Positions 5,236-12,895 of a DNA stretch of 12,973 nt are shown in pieces. Location: the NCBI RefSeq assembly GCF_946220915.1, contig NZ_CAMIHH010000094.1, positions 1-12,973 of the forward strand, written 5' to 3'. This stretch comes from an uncultured Flavobacterium sp. Lineage in GTDB: Bacteria; Bacteroidota; Bacteroidia; Flavobacteriales; Flavobacteriaceae. The notes below the pieces were generated by a model that had not been told where the DNA came from, did not search any database, and was given only the letters and a program-made list of their open reading frames with translations. A program made the position numbers and the translations under genes. How positions within the stretch are numbered: position 1 is the first letter of the stretch; every line of letters begins with the position of its first letter.

Positions 5236-8200
5236 ATGAATTTTAAACAAATTGCACTGCCCGTATGCGTAAAGGGACATAATGTTTTTAAGGCAACGCT
5301 TCTTGCAGCAGCAATGCTTTTGTGTGCTGTAGCCAATGCACAATTGCCCGAATTTGACTTTGATATTGCAGTCGAGCATGAAACCTGCCCTGGGAATGGA
5401 ACCTTTACCTTTCAGGCAGAAAATACGGTTCCCGGATCGGAAATGCTGTATACTGTATTCCACAACCCTGACCTCGCAGTCCCCATATCTTCATCACCCA
5501 GCCTTACTGTCGATGGGCTCAGTGCAGGTACTTATACTGTTGTGGCGCTTCAGACCCTGGGCCTGGAAACAAGCTTACAGGAAATCCAGGTTTCAATAGA
5601 AAACCATATTACCCCCCTCACCTACAATATCAGCTCCTCTACGCATAATTGTTCGGCTGGCGGACAAATTGAGATTACTACACTTACCGGCATCGCTGCA
5701 CAATACGAGATCCTTTCGGGACCTGTAACACGCCCTTTACAGGATTCAAATGAATTTCACGACCTACCGGCAGGTGCATATAACATTCGTGTCTTTAATA
5801 ATTGCGGGCAGGCTGTCGTAACTACCTACACGCTGGATATTACCCCCGGGCAACCCACAGTATCTGCTCCTATATTTAACGGGGCGCTTTCCGGCGACTG
5901 CGATTCGGTTTCAATAATCAACTCCATTTCCTATCCCGCCGGGACTGTAATAAGCTATCCGCTTACCGTGACTTATACTATAAATGTACCGGGTGGGCCG
6001 CCGGTTACAGAGACCATGCATTTTGAGTCGGGTGCGCCGTCGCTTCTCGAATTTTCCCATGAATTTCCGATCATCGAAGGCCAGGATTATACTTATGACC
6101 TGAGTGTTGTAAACAGCTGCGGCATTGAGTACGGCAATACGGGAATGTCAGTAACCCCCGCACCTGCGCTTAATTATGCCTTAACTCCGCTGCCATGCGG
6201 CCAGTTTTACCTGGTGATGAACGTGGCCAATCACATGCCGCCTTACACACTTGATTTTACGGCAGCCCCCGAGGACTTTAATCCTGCGGCATTCAACAGC
6301 GCCTATCCGGGCCCGTACAGCGAAAATTCAGCTACGTTTGGCGGTGAGGGACTGCCAATGCCTGAAGGCGACTATACTGCTGTGGCTACGGATGCCTGCG
6401 GCAGGACAGGCACAGTCTCATTTACAATTGAATACATCGTACCTGAGCCTAATGCCAGTGGGCGAAACAACGGTTGCCACTCTCAATTTGGACGCATAGT
6501 GGCCGCTGTCCCGGAGCGTAAAGTTGTTTTTGCCGAGATTACAGATGCTCCCCCAGCCTATGGATTTTCGCTTCCCAATAATGTTTCCGGGTTTATAAAT
6601 GGTGCCGGCACACTTGTGGTTACCGACCTGCCCCTGGGTTTCTATACGCTAAACCTGGTTGATGATTGCGGCATATTATATGAAGACATTATAGTGGAAG
6701 TCCCTGCCTTTACCGAGCAGGGATTCAATGCTTCGGCCTTTGCAGATTGTACCGTTGGGTTTGGAGCTGTAAGGGTGGCAAGCGGCAATGGCAGGTTAAC
6801 GGCCCTCTCTATAATAGATGCGCCTGGTGCTTTTAACCTGCCATTACCTTATAACGCTACGGCCCACATTAACTCCGGCGGGCTTTTCTTCATGGATAAC
6901 CTGCCTGCGGGGAGCTATACTTTTTCCGGCACCGATATATGCGGCATCCAGCGTACGGTTTCTGTCACGGTAACAGGCTACCTCCCTATGGATGGAGAGG
7001 CGTTTTTATTTGAGCCGAATTGCAGTTCCTTTAATATCCGGATGTTCGACACCGATACTTCATCAGGATCGCCTCATTACTGGCTACAGATAGAAAACCC
7101 TGGCGTGCCTGACGAATGGGGACATCCCGGGACCGGAGTTGCCTATACTGAAGGGACACTGCCGACTGTAGAAAATTCTATGGAACTACCTAATAATGAA
7201 ATTACGGTCAACTTGCTTTATTTTGGGAACTTCAGGATTATTAAGGCGTTCGAAACAGTAGGTACAGGGGCTTCAACCAAGCTGTGCTTTGAAGTGCTGG
7301 GGGATTTCAGCTATCATGACGGCGTTACCATCGAGAACATCTATAACATTTCGTGCCTGCCCAATACTGAAGACATTTATGTAGAGGCTACAGGGCTGGA
7401 GCCATTACACTACAGGATTGAAGAAAAGGATGGCGAGCCGTTTTTTCTGGATAACGGCACTAACAACATATTTTCGAACCTGCCTACTGGCTCCTATCAG
7501 TTTGTTGTAGAAGACGACTGCGGGCACATAGGCCGCAGGACGGAAAATATAAATTTGCTCCCGGAGCTTGCGGTAGCACATTACCCCGGAAACATGATGC
7601 AATGCATAGAGCCGGGACAGGCAGGATCTGTTGAATTTGACCTGTCACTGCAAAGTGCTGAGGTATTGGACAGCCAAAGCCCCGATGCCTACACTGTAAC
7701 ATACCACTCCAGTGCCGAAGACGCAGATGCCGGGATAAATGCGCTGCCCCTGCTATATACCAATACCAGCAATCCGCAAACCATCTACGCAAGGCTGATA
7801 CATAATTACATTACCATATGCCACGATGTGGTACCCTTTGGCCTGCAGGTCTCTGAATATCCCCAGCTCAACATGGACCAGAACGTCTACGTATGCGTGG
7901 GCAGCGGGCCCGTGACACTCACTGCCGATCCCGGCTTTGATTCTTACGAATGGTCCACTGGCGAAATTACAAACGAAATCGAGGTAGAAACCCCTGGTGT
8001 TTATACCGTTACCGTAGCCAGGACCTATGGCGATGTTGAATGCAAAACTACTAATCAAATTACGGTTACCGCTTCACAGGTGCCAGAGGATATCGAAATA
8101 GAAACCGATGACTGGACAGACAACCATAATTCCATTACCATAATTGCCAATGGTGCCGGGTTATACGAATACTCAATTGACGGCCAGCATTACCAGAATG

Positions 8201-8550
8201 AGCCTTATTTTGGTAATTTGGAAACAGGTGTCTATAATCTTTACGTCAAGGATAAAAACGGCTGCGGGATTACAAGGCAGGAATTTTATCTCCTAAATTA
8301 CCCCAAATTCTTTACACCTAACGGCGACGGCGTTAATGATACCTGGCGAATAAAATATTCTTCCCTTGAGCCGGACATGGAAATCCGGATATTTGACCGT
8401 TATGGTAAGTTTATTACATCATTCCCTCCCGAAAGCACTGGCTGGGATGGTACTTACAACGGCAGGCTCCTTCCTTCTACCGATTATTGGTTTGTTGTAA
8501 CAAGGGATGACGGCGAAGTGCATCGTGGGCATTTTGCCATGAAGAGATAA
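5236..8550 (+). CDS. Large secreted repeat protein with T9SS type B sorting domain
   Basis: This is a 1104-residue exported protein of adhesin-like architecture. A long signal peptide (1-35) has a hydrophobic core ATLLAAAMLLCAV and a likely cut at ANA|Q36. The body is a chain of beta-rich modules ending in a recurring signature of LPxGxY, then about 6-8 residues, then CG. It is visible at 177-191, 375-389, 465-479, 556-570 and 749-763, with weaker forms at 95-102 and 995-1011. A YEWSTGE...PGVYTVTV module (904-926), common in T9SS cargo, precedes the last repeat. Residues 1022-1104 are the type B sorting domain: YPKFFTPNGDGVNDTW, IRIFDRYGK, GWDGTYNG, then DYWFVV. The protein should cross the outer membrane by the gliding-associated T9SS and stay on or leave the surface. 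No catalytic domain is seen. The gene stands alone, with no PorP/SprF-type partner beside it and no convincing promoter in 4953-5235. Confidence 0.9.
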   Translation: MNFKQIALPVCVKGHNVFKATLLAAAMLLCAVANAQLPEFDFDIAVEHETCPGNGTFTFQAENTVPGSEMLYTVFHNPDLAVPISSSPSLTVDGLSAGTYTVVALQTLGLETSLQEIQVSIENHITPLTYNISSSTHNCSAGGQIEITTLTGIAAQYEILSGPVTRPLQDSNEFHDLPAGAYNIRVFNNCGQAVVTTYTLDITPGQPTVSAPIFNGALSGDCDSVSIINSISYPAGTVISYPLTVTYTINVPGGPPVTETMHFESGAPSLLEFSHEFPIIEGQDYTYDLSVVNSCGIEYGNTGMSVTPAPALNYALTPLPCGQFYLVMNVANHMPPYTLDFTAAPEDFNPAAFNSAYPGPYSENSATFGGEGLPMPEGDYTAVATDACGRTGTVSFTIEYIVPEPNASGRNNGCHSQFGRIVAAVPERKVVFAEITDAPPAYGFSLPNNVSGFINGAGTLVVTDLPLGFYTLNLVDDCGILYEDIIVEVPAFTEQGFNASAFADCTVGFGAVRVASGNGRLTALSIIDAPGAFNLPLPYNATAHINSGGLFFMDNLPAGSYTFSGTDICGIQRTVSVTVTGYLPMDGEAFLFEPNCSSFNIRMFDTDTSSGSPHYWLQIENPGVPDEWGHPGTGVAYTEGTLPTVENSMELPNNEITVNLLYFGNFRIIKAFETVGTGASTKLCFEVLGDFSYHDGVTIENIYNISCLPNTEDIYVEATGLEPLHYRIEEKDGEPFFLDNGTNNIFSNLPTGSYQFVVEDDCGHIGRRTENINLLPELAVAHYPGNMMQCIEPGQAGSVEFDLSLQSAEVLDSQSPDAYTVTYHSSAEDADAGINALPLLYTNTSNPQTIYARLIHNYITICHDVVPFGLQVSEYPQLNMDQNVYVCVGSGPVTLTADPGFDSYEWSTGEITNEIEVETPGVYTVTVARTYGDVECKTTNQITVTASQVPEDIEIETDDWTDNHNSITIIANGAGLYEYSIDGQHYQNEPYFGNLETGVYNLYVKDKNGCGITRQEFYLLNYPKFFTPNGDGVNDTWRIKYSSLEPDMEIRIFDRYGKFITSFPPESTGWDGTYNGRLLPSTDYWFVVTRDDGEVHRGHFAMKR

Positions 8551-8563
8551 CCGTGCCATCCCC

Positions 8564-8597
8564 GTAGAATTTCTACACCAGATTGTGGAATTCTACA
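8564..8597. promoter_or_regulatory. Paired palindromes, candidate activator binding sites
   Basis: Site 1 is a perfect 13-base palindrome, gtagaa-t-ttctac (8564-8576). Site 2 is the related tgtggaattctaca (8584-8597), palindromic except for one pair. Their centres (8570 and 8590.5) are about two helical turns apart, the layout expected for two dimers of a Fis-type regulator. No T-run follows, so they are not a terminator for the preceding gene. They lie 86-106 bases upstream of a sigma-54-like element, the usual distance for enhancer sites. Confidence 0.5.
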
Positions 8598-8609
8598 CTT
8601 AAAGCAAAA

Positions 8610-8638
8610 TTGACTTATCGATAAAAACGTTAATTTTC
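8610..8638 (+). promoter_or_regulatory. Possible primary-sigma promoter of the PepSY-like gene
   Basis: A TTG at 8610-8612 is followed after 18 bases by taattttc (8631-8638), which misses the TAnnTTTG consensus only at the last base. It is an alternative to the sigma-54-like element downstream and would give a leader of about 60-80 bases. Confidence 0.35.
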
Positions 8639-8674
8639 AAGACATTAACCTATTTAAAATCATATCCTGAAAAG

Positions 8675-8690
8675 TGGTATAATTATTTCA
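8675..8690 (+). promoter_or_regulatory. Sigma-54-like -24/-12 element
   Basis: tggtat, five bases, then tttca resembles TGGCAC-N5-TTGCA with the correct 10-base spacing between the GG and the -12 dinucleotide. The -12 part has T in place of the conserved G, so the match is imperfect. Transcription would start near 8701, which suits a start codon at 8725 better than one at 8704. The upstream palindromes and the sigma-54 activator gene next door raise its credibility. Confidence 0.35.
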
Positions 8691-8724
8691 ATATTCATAT
8701 CAGATGACACAATTGCTGAATGAT

Positions 8725-9018
8725 ATGAGAAGGTTTGTAATTACCATAACATTTATTTTAGCGCTTTCGGCAGATGCCGGTGTCAGGAGTCATGAAATAA
8801 TGGTAAATGCCCCGTGTAGCGACTTCAGGAAGATCGATATTACAGCTGTACCTGCCGGGATTTTAAAGTCTGTAACCCACAGGTATGAAGGTTATAGCCT
8901 TTCGGAAGCCTGGATATGTGAAGAAGATGGGTTTAAGCTGGCACTTTTAAAAGACAGGAAACACATTCTTTCTTTCTACAAAAGCACCGGTGAATTTATT
9001 AAAGATGAAGTGAAATAG
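8725..9018 (+). CDS. Small exported PepSY-like protein
   Basis: This short protein (97 residues from this start) has a signal peptide, MRRFVITITFILALSADA, with a likely cut at ADA|G. A longer form from an ATG at 8704 adds seven residues including an acid before the positive region; the inner start gives the more normal signal peptide. The mature part, VPAGILKSVTHRYEGY followed by SEAWICEEDGFKLALL and ILSFYKSTGEFIKDE, follows the pattern of Bacteroidota PepSY-like periplasmic domains: a helix after a VP, then paired strands ending in a D/G turn. Such proteins are small envelope proteins of unknown biochemical role. Two cysteines in the mature part (one just after the signal peptide, one in WICEE) could form a disulphide. 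It stands between a candidate sigma-54 control region and the sigma-54 activator gene, suggesting it is that regulator's target. The family call is by eye only. Confidence 0.7.
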   Translation: MRRFVITITFILALSADAGVRSHEIMVNAPCSDFRKIDITAVPAGILKSVTHRYEGYSLSEAWICEEDGFKLALLKDRKHILSFYKSTGEFIKDEVK

Positions 9019-9041
9019 AAAAACATATAGTAAGGTGATTT

Positions 9042-9057
9042 GAAGAATTTATTCTTC
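9042..9057. repeat. Perfect short inverted repeat
   Basis: gaagaat-tt-attcttc is a perfect 7-bp inverted repeat with a 2-base centre. It lies 24 bases after the small gene and just before the terminator hairpin. It shares the agaattt core with the palindromes at 8564-8597 but differs outside it. It may be part of the 3' end of the transcript or an operator upstream of the response regulator. Confidence 0.45.
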
Positions 9058-9061
9058 GATG

Positions 9062-9090
9062 AAAGGAGATGGAAGCATCTCCTTTTGTTT
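9062..9090 (+). terminator. Intrinsic terminator after the PepSY-like gene
   Basis: aaaggagatg (9062-9071) pairs perfectly with catctccttt (9076-9085) over a 4-base loop, and a T-rich tract with one G follows. It separates the small gene from the response regulator, so the two are not one simple operon. Confidence 0.85.
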
Positions 9091-9121
9091 TTTCTTAACA
9101 CTTTAAACTTTTCAAATGCCT

Positions 9122-9129
9122 TACATTTG
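9122..9129 (+). promoter_or_regulatory. -7 element of the response regulator gene
   Basis: tacatttg is an exact TAnnTTTG, 20 bases before the ATG at 9150. No TTG sits at the normal distance upstream, only a TTT near 9102-9104. It suggests that the regulator is made from a primary-sigma promoter, not a sigma-54 one. Confidence 0.5.
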
Positions 9130-9149
9130 CACATATTCCCCTTTAGCCG

Positions 9150-10487
9150 ATGAGTCCCAAAATACTGGTTGTTGATGATGATACCGCTTTTTGCGTAATG
9201 CTTAAGACATTTCTGCAAAAGAAAGGGTTTGAAGTAGCCAATGCATTTACTGCGGCTGAGGCGGAAGCTGCCATCGGGACGCACTTTTTTGATGTTGTGC
9301 TTACGGATATAAGGCTACCCGACAGTGACGGCCTGCACATCCTTAAGCTGGCAAAAGAAAATTCGATGGATACGCAGGTGATACTGATGACGGGCTACAC
9401 CGATATTAAGGCTGCAGTAAATGCCATGAAGCAGGGCGCTTTTGACTATGTAGGCAAGCCTATTAATCCCGACGAGATTTTACACACGATTGGCGTGGCT
9501 ATGCAAAAAAAATCTGCGAGGCAGCCCAATACCGTACACAAAGCTCCATCAAAGCAGCAAACACTTCCATTTGTAAAAGGCATAAGCGGTGATGCCATGA
9601 GGTTGCATGAGCATATCAACCTCGTAGCTCCCACCAATATGTCGGTGCTCATTATTGGCGATAGCGGCACCGGGAAAGAGCACATTGCCCATTCTATACA
9701 TTCGCAAAGCAAAAGAGCGCCACACCCCTATATTGCCGTTGACTGTGGCGCCATACCGAAAGAACTGGCTTCGAGCGAATTTTTCGGACATCTGAAGGGG
9801 TCGTTCACAGGGGCCATAAACGACAAAACGGGGCATTTTGAAGCTGCAAACGGCGGCACCCTTTTTCTCGATGAAGTAGGAAACCTTAGCTATGAAGTAC
9901 AGGTGCAGCTGCTCAGGGCACTACAGGAAAGAAAAATTAAGCCTGTAGGAAGCAATAATGAGATCTCGGTAGACATACGGGTAGTGGCCGCTACCAATGA
10001 AGACCTGTCTGAAGCTGTAAAGCGGGGAGATTTCAGGGAAGACCTTTACCACAGGCTGAACGAATTTTGCATAAAAGTACCTCGACTTGCCGAACGCAAG
10101 CAGGATATCATGGTATTTGCCAATCATTTCCTTGCCCAGGCAAATGAAGACCTCGAAAAAGAAATTGACGGTTTTGATGACGAAGTGACAACGCTATTTA
10201 AAAATTACAGCTGGCCAGGCAACCTCAGGGAAATGAAAAATATCATTAAACGCTCGGTCCTCCTGGAAAAGTCAGATACAATACATATTGATGTACTTCC
10301 CCACGAAATGCAGGAAGCCTCAAAACTGGAAGGCTCGCTTTCGGGCTATGCAAAAAGCAATGAGGAAGAAGCCATTCGCAATGCGCTTGAGAAAGCTAAT
10401 TATAACAAATCCAAAGCGGCAATGATGCTGGATATCGACCGTAAGACACTTTATAACAAGCTTAAACTTTATAACATAGACCTTTAG
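9150..10487 (+). CDS. Sigma-54-dependent response regulator, NtrC/AtoC family
   Basis: This cytoplasmic transcription activator opens sigma-54 promoters using ATP after phosphorylation by a sensor kinase. The receiver domain (about 3-115) has D10/D11, phospho-acceptor D53 in LTDIRLP, T81 and K103. The AAA+ domain (about 143-375) has Walker A GDSGTGKE (170-177), the sigma-54 contact loop GSFTGA (217-222; usually GAFTGA), Walker B GTLFLDEVG (236-244), FREDLYHRL (295-303) with the arginine finger, and WPGNLRE (355-361). The C-terminal Fis-type helix-turn-helix (about 405-445) includes NKSKAAMMLDIDRKTLYNKL. At 445 residues it is a standard full-length member. Its A-for-S and E-for-D loop changes are mild, and the F-T-G contact is intact. 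Its own promoter lies at 9122-9129. The 3' end overlaps the convergent hybrid kinase by 4 bases. Its target is unknown; the palindromes at 8564-8597 are a candidate. Confidence 0.95.
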   Translation: MSPKILVVDDDTAFCVMLKTFLQKKGFEVANAFTAAEAEAAIGTHFFDVVLTDIRLPDSDGLHILKLAKENSMDTQVILMTGYTDIKAAVNAMKQGAFDYVGKPINPDEILHTIGVAMQKKSARQPNTVHKAPSKQQTLPFVKGISGDAMRLHEHINLVAPTNMSVLIIGDSGTGKEHIAHSIHSQSKRAPHPYIAVDCGAIPKELASSEFFGHLKGSFTGAINDKTGHFEAANGGTLFLDEVGNLSYEVQVQLLRALQERKIKPVGSNNEISVDIRVVAATNEDLSEAVKRGDFREDLYHRLNEFCIKVPRLAERKQDIMVFANHFLAQANEDLEKEIDGFDDEVTTLFKNYSWPGNLREMKNIIKRSVLLEKSDTIHIDVLPHEMQEASKLEGSLSGYAKSNEEEAIRNALEKANYNKSKAAMMLDIDRKTLYNKLKLYNIDL

Positions 10488-12895
10488 GCAATTTCATTTT
10501 CAAGGGCAATGCACAGCTGGTGCATTTTATCACAAATATCCTGCACATATTTCTCTATCTGGCCTGAGGCAATGGCAGTATTATTATCCTCTAAAGGCAT
10601 AAGTAATGTTGCAATGTCATTCACTTCCATCTGGCGCAACATGGGTATCATGCGGTGGGCGGTCTCTGCGAGCTTGCCATAGTCGTTTCCTTTTGCAGCA
10701 GTTGTAAGTTCTCTGCAATTACTTTCGGCGCTGGCAATGAATGTAAGCAGTATTGTCCGAAGGGAATCAGGGTCATTATTGGTAAATTTTGAAAGACTTT
10801 CCATGTCATACAATTTTCCGACACTTTTATTTTTTCCTTTTAGGGCAGCCAGTACAGGCGCGTTACCAAAAAGGCTTTGTAACAGTATCAAAAGTTCATC
10901 AAAACGCACGGGTTTGGGATGATGTGCCGTAAAGCCACGGTTTAAAAATTCCTGCCCATTAAGGTCCTTCCTGCCCGACAGTGCCACTACAGGCAAAGAG
11001 GCTATGCGAGGGTCAGGATGCTGCCTGATGGCCGAAAGCACTTCGAACCCATCTACCAACGGCATTTGTATGTCGGTTAATACCATATCGAAGCCGCCCT
11101 GTTCAAGTGCAGGCACTACTGATGCGGGATTTATCTCGGTTTGCACGCGGGCTGCATTGTTTCCCAATACTTCACTCATGAGCATGAGCTGTGTACTGTC
11201 ATCGTCTATAACAAGGATTTTTTTACCTTTTAATAATGGCGCAGGTGGAACAGCCGGAATGGCGGGCTTTAGAACAGGGCCATCATTTTTACCGGCAATG
11301 CACGGTATGGATATTGTAAATACAGATCCCCGGCCTTCGGCACTTTCCAGTAAGATGGTACCCCCCAGAAGTTCGATTATCCTTTTGGAGATAGTAAGGC
11401 CGAGGCCTGTGCCTCCAAATTTTTTTTCAATGCCTGCATGTGCCTGTGTAAATTCCCGGAACACCTCATCATGCTTTTCAGGGGCTATGCCTATTCCGGT
11501 ATCGATTACCGAAATGCGTATGTCGAAACCTTCGATACGGCCCGTAACTTCTACCGACCCGTCACTGGTAAATTTAATCGCGTTGCTTATAAGGTTTGTA
11601 AGCACCTGCTTTATACGGTAAGGGTCGGATAGGTAATTGCGGTCCAGTTTATCTTCAATATCCCAGCTGAACTCTATGTTCTTTTTCCGGGCCATGGGCA
11701 ATAGCGCCATGCAGGTACCTTCAATTACATTTTTAACATTAAAGGCGGATTCTTCTATGGCGATCCTGTTGTTTTCGAGACGGGAAAAATCGAGCAGGTC
11801 ATTTACCAGCTTCAGGATGTAGTCGGCCGATTGCCTGATATTGCCCAGGTATTGTCCCTGCTTCGGGTTTATGCCTGAATCTTTTAAAAGATCATGAAAC
11901 CCTATTATGCTGCCAAGAGGTGTTTGCAGGTCATGGGTTACTGTTGCCATAAGCATTGTCTTGGTACGTAATAGCTCTTCATTTTCGTTGTTGAGCAATT
12001 CAAGCTGCTTTCGGTAATTTTGGTTGGTGGAAAGGTCGCGTATGATGATCCAGGCAAAAACGATGAAAAAGAAAAGTGTCACTGCGCCTATCCATGCCAT
12101 TTTATTTACTGTACCGGCAACGGCAGTACGGGATTCCTCTATTTTTGCATACGATTTTTCAAGAAATTCTTTTTCTACGGTAGCAAGTATGGTGCGAAGC
12201 CTGTCAGAAAGGATGCGGTTCTCTTCCAGGAGCCTTTGCTCCCTTAAGGCCAGACCTGAGTTCACTTTCCTGTTTCGTTCAATAACCCTTGAAAGCACTT
12301 TATCAAAAATTATCGTAAGCGAATCGTTAGATACCTGTAGTTTGCTCAGGGAGTCGAGCATTTTTTTTGGCAGTGCAGAATATACAAGCTGCCGGGCATC
12401 ATATTGCTTCCTGGAGCGTACGGGCTTGGTTTGGTCCCAAACGGAATCGCGTGCCGAATATATACCGTCTATAGCTACATTCAGCGGATCCCTTTTACCA
12501 AATTTTTCCCTGTACGCCCTGATTTCGGCAATGCTTTGTTTTTTACGGGCCAAAAGCATCTGGATGGTATCGAACTTTGGTACCTGGCTGGGCTCAGCAC
12601 TTCCTTTTACTGCTTCTATCTCGCTGCCTATGCTGTCGATCAGGCCAATGTACCGGTTATAATCGGCAGCTTTGCCTGATAATATGGCACCCCTTCCTAT
12701 TGCCTCAGATGCATACAGATCGGCAATGGTGTTACTTATCCTGACTATGTTTTTATTGTCGTTGCCAGCCCGGGCAGGGATTGCTATTTTAACAATCTCG
12801 TTATAAAGGAACCATACTGACAGTACTGCTATGCCAAACAGCAATACATAACCGGCAATAACTTTATACTTTACGGCTTTGGGCTTTTGTACCAT
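10484..12895 (-). CDS. Hybrid sensor histidine kinase with receiver and HPt domains
   Basis: This 803-residue inner-membrane sensor contains a full phosphorelay. TM1 (about 12-31) and TM2 (about 268-285) bracket a helical periplasmic sensor of some 235 residues with no recognised ligand fold. A short coiled stretch leads to the dimerisation/H-box, ATVTHDLQTPLGS, with phospho-H321. The ATPase domain shows NLISNAIKF (N438), DTGIGI (465-470) and GGTGLGL (494-500). A Pro-rich linker (about 541-554) precedes the receiver domain, which has D564-D566, phospho-D608 in LTDIQMP and K661. An HPt domain closes the protein, with H747 in ETAHRMIPML. The HPt lacks the classic HxxKG lysine but matches the AHxMxPM form common in Bacteroidota hybrids. 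Phosphate would pass H321 to D608 to H747 and then to a separate response regulator; the convergent gene at 9150 is the nearest candidate. The start at 12895 directly precedes a basic N-terminus and TM1. Confidence 0.95.
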   Translation of the reverse strand: MVQKPKAVKYKVIAGYVLLFGIAVLSVWFLYNEIVKIAIPARAGNDNKNIVRISNTIADLYASEAIGRGAILSGKAADYNRYIGLIDSIGSEIEAVKGSAEPSQVPKFDTIQMLLARKKQSIAEIRAYREKFGKRDPLNVAIDGIYSARDSVWDQTKPVRSRKQYDARQLVYSALPKKMLDSLSKLQVSNDSLTIIFDKVLSRVIERNRKVNSGLALREQRLLEENRILSDRLRTILATVEKEFLEKSYAKIEESRTAVAGTVNKMAWIGAVTLFFFIVFAWIIIRDLSTNQNYRKQLELLNNENEELLRTKTMLMATVTHDLQTPLGSIIGFHDLLKDSGINPKQGQYLGNIRQSADYILKLVNDLLDFSRLENNRIAIEESAFNVKNVIEGTCMALLPMARKKNIEFSWDIEDKLDRNYLSDPYRIKQVLTNLISNAIKFTSDGSVEVTGRIEGFDIRISVIDTGIGIAPEKHDEVFREFTQAHAGIEKKFGGTGLGLTISKRIIELLGGTILLESAEGRGSVFTISIPCIAGKNDGPVLKPAIPAVPPAPLLKGKKILVIDDDSTQLMLMSEVLGNNAARVQTEINPASVVPALEQGGFDMVLTDIQMPLVDGFEVLSAIRQHPDPRIASLPVVALSGRKDLNGQEFLNRGFTAHHPKPVRFDELLILLQSLFGNAPVLAALKGKNKSVGKLYDMESLSKFTNNDPDSLRTILLTFIASAESNCRELTTAAKGNDYGKLAETAHRMIPMLRQMEVNDIATLLMPLEDNNTAIASGQIEKYVQDICDKMHQLCIALENEIA

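Noticed and set aside
8564..8598. Hairpin after the T9SS cargo gene read as a terminator
   Set aside because: No T-run follows either palindrome, and the two copies look like repeated binding sites.
11004..12662. Long plus-strand open frames (205 and 212 codons) opposite the hybrid kinase
   Set aside because: They are antisense to a well-supported kinase with all motifs in order and show no recognisable domain, signal or ribosome site.
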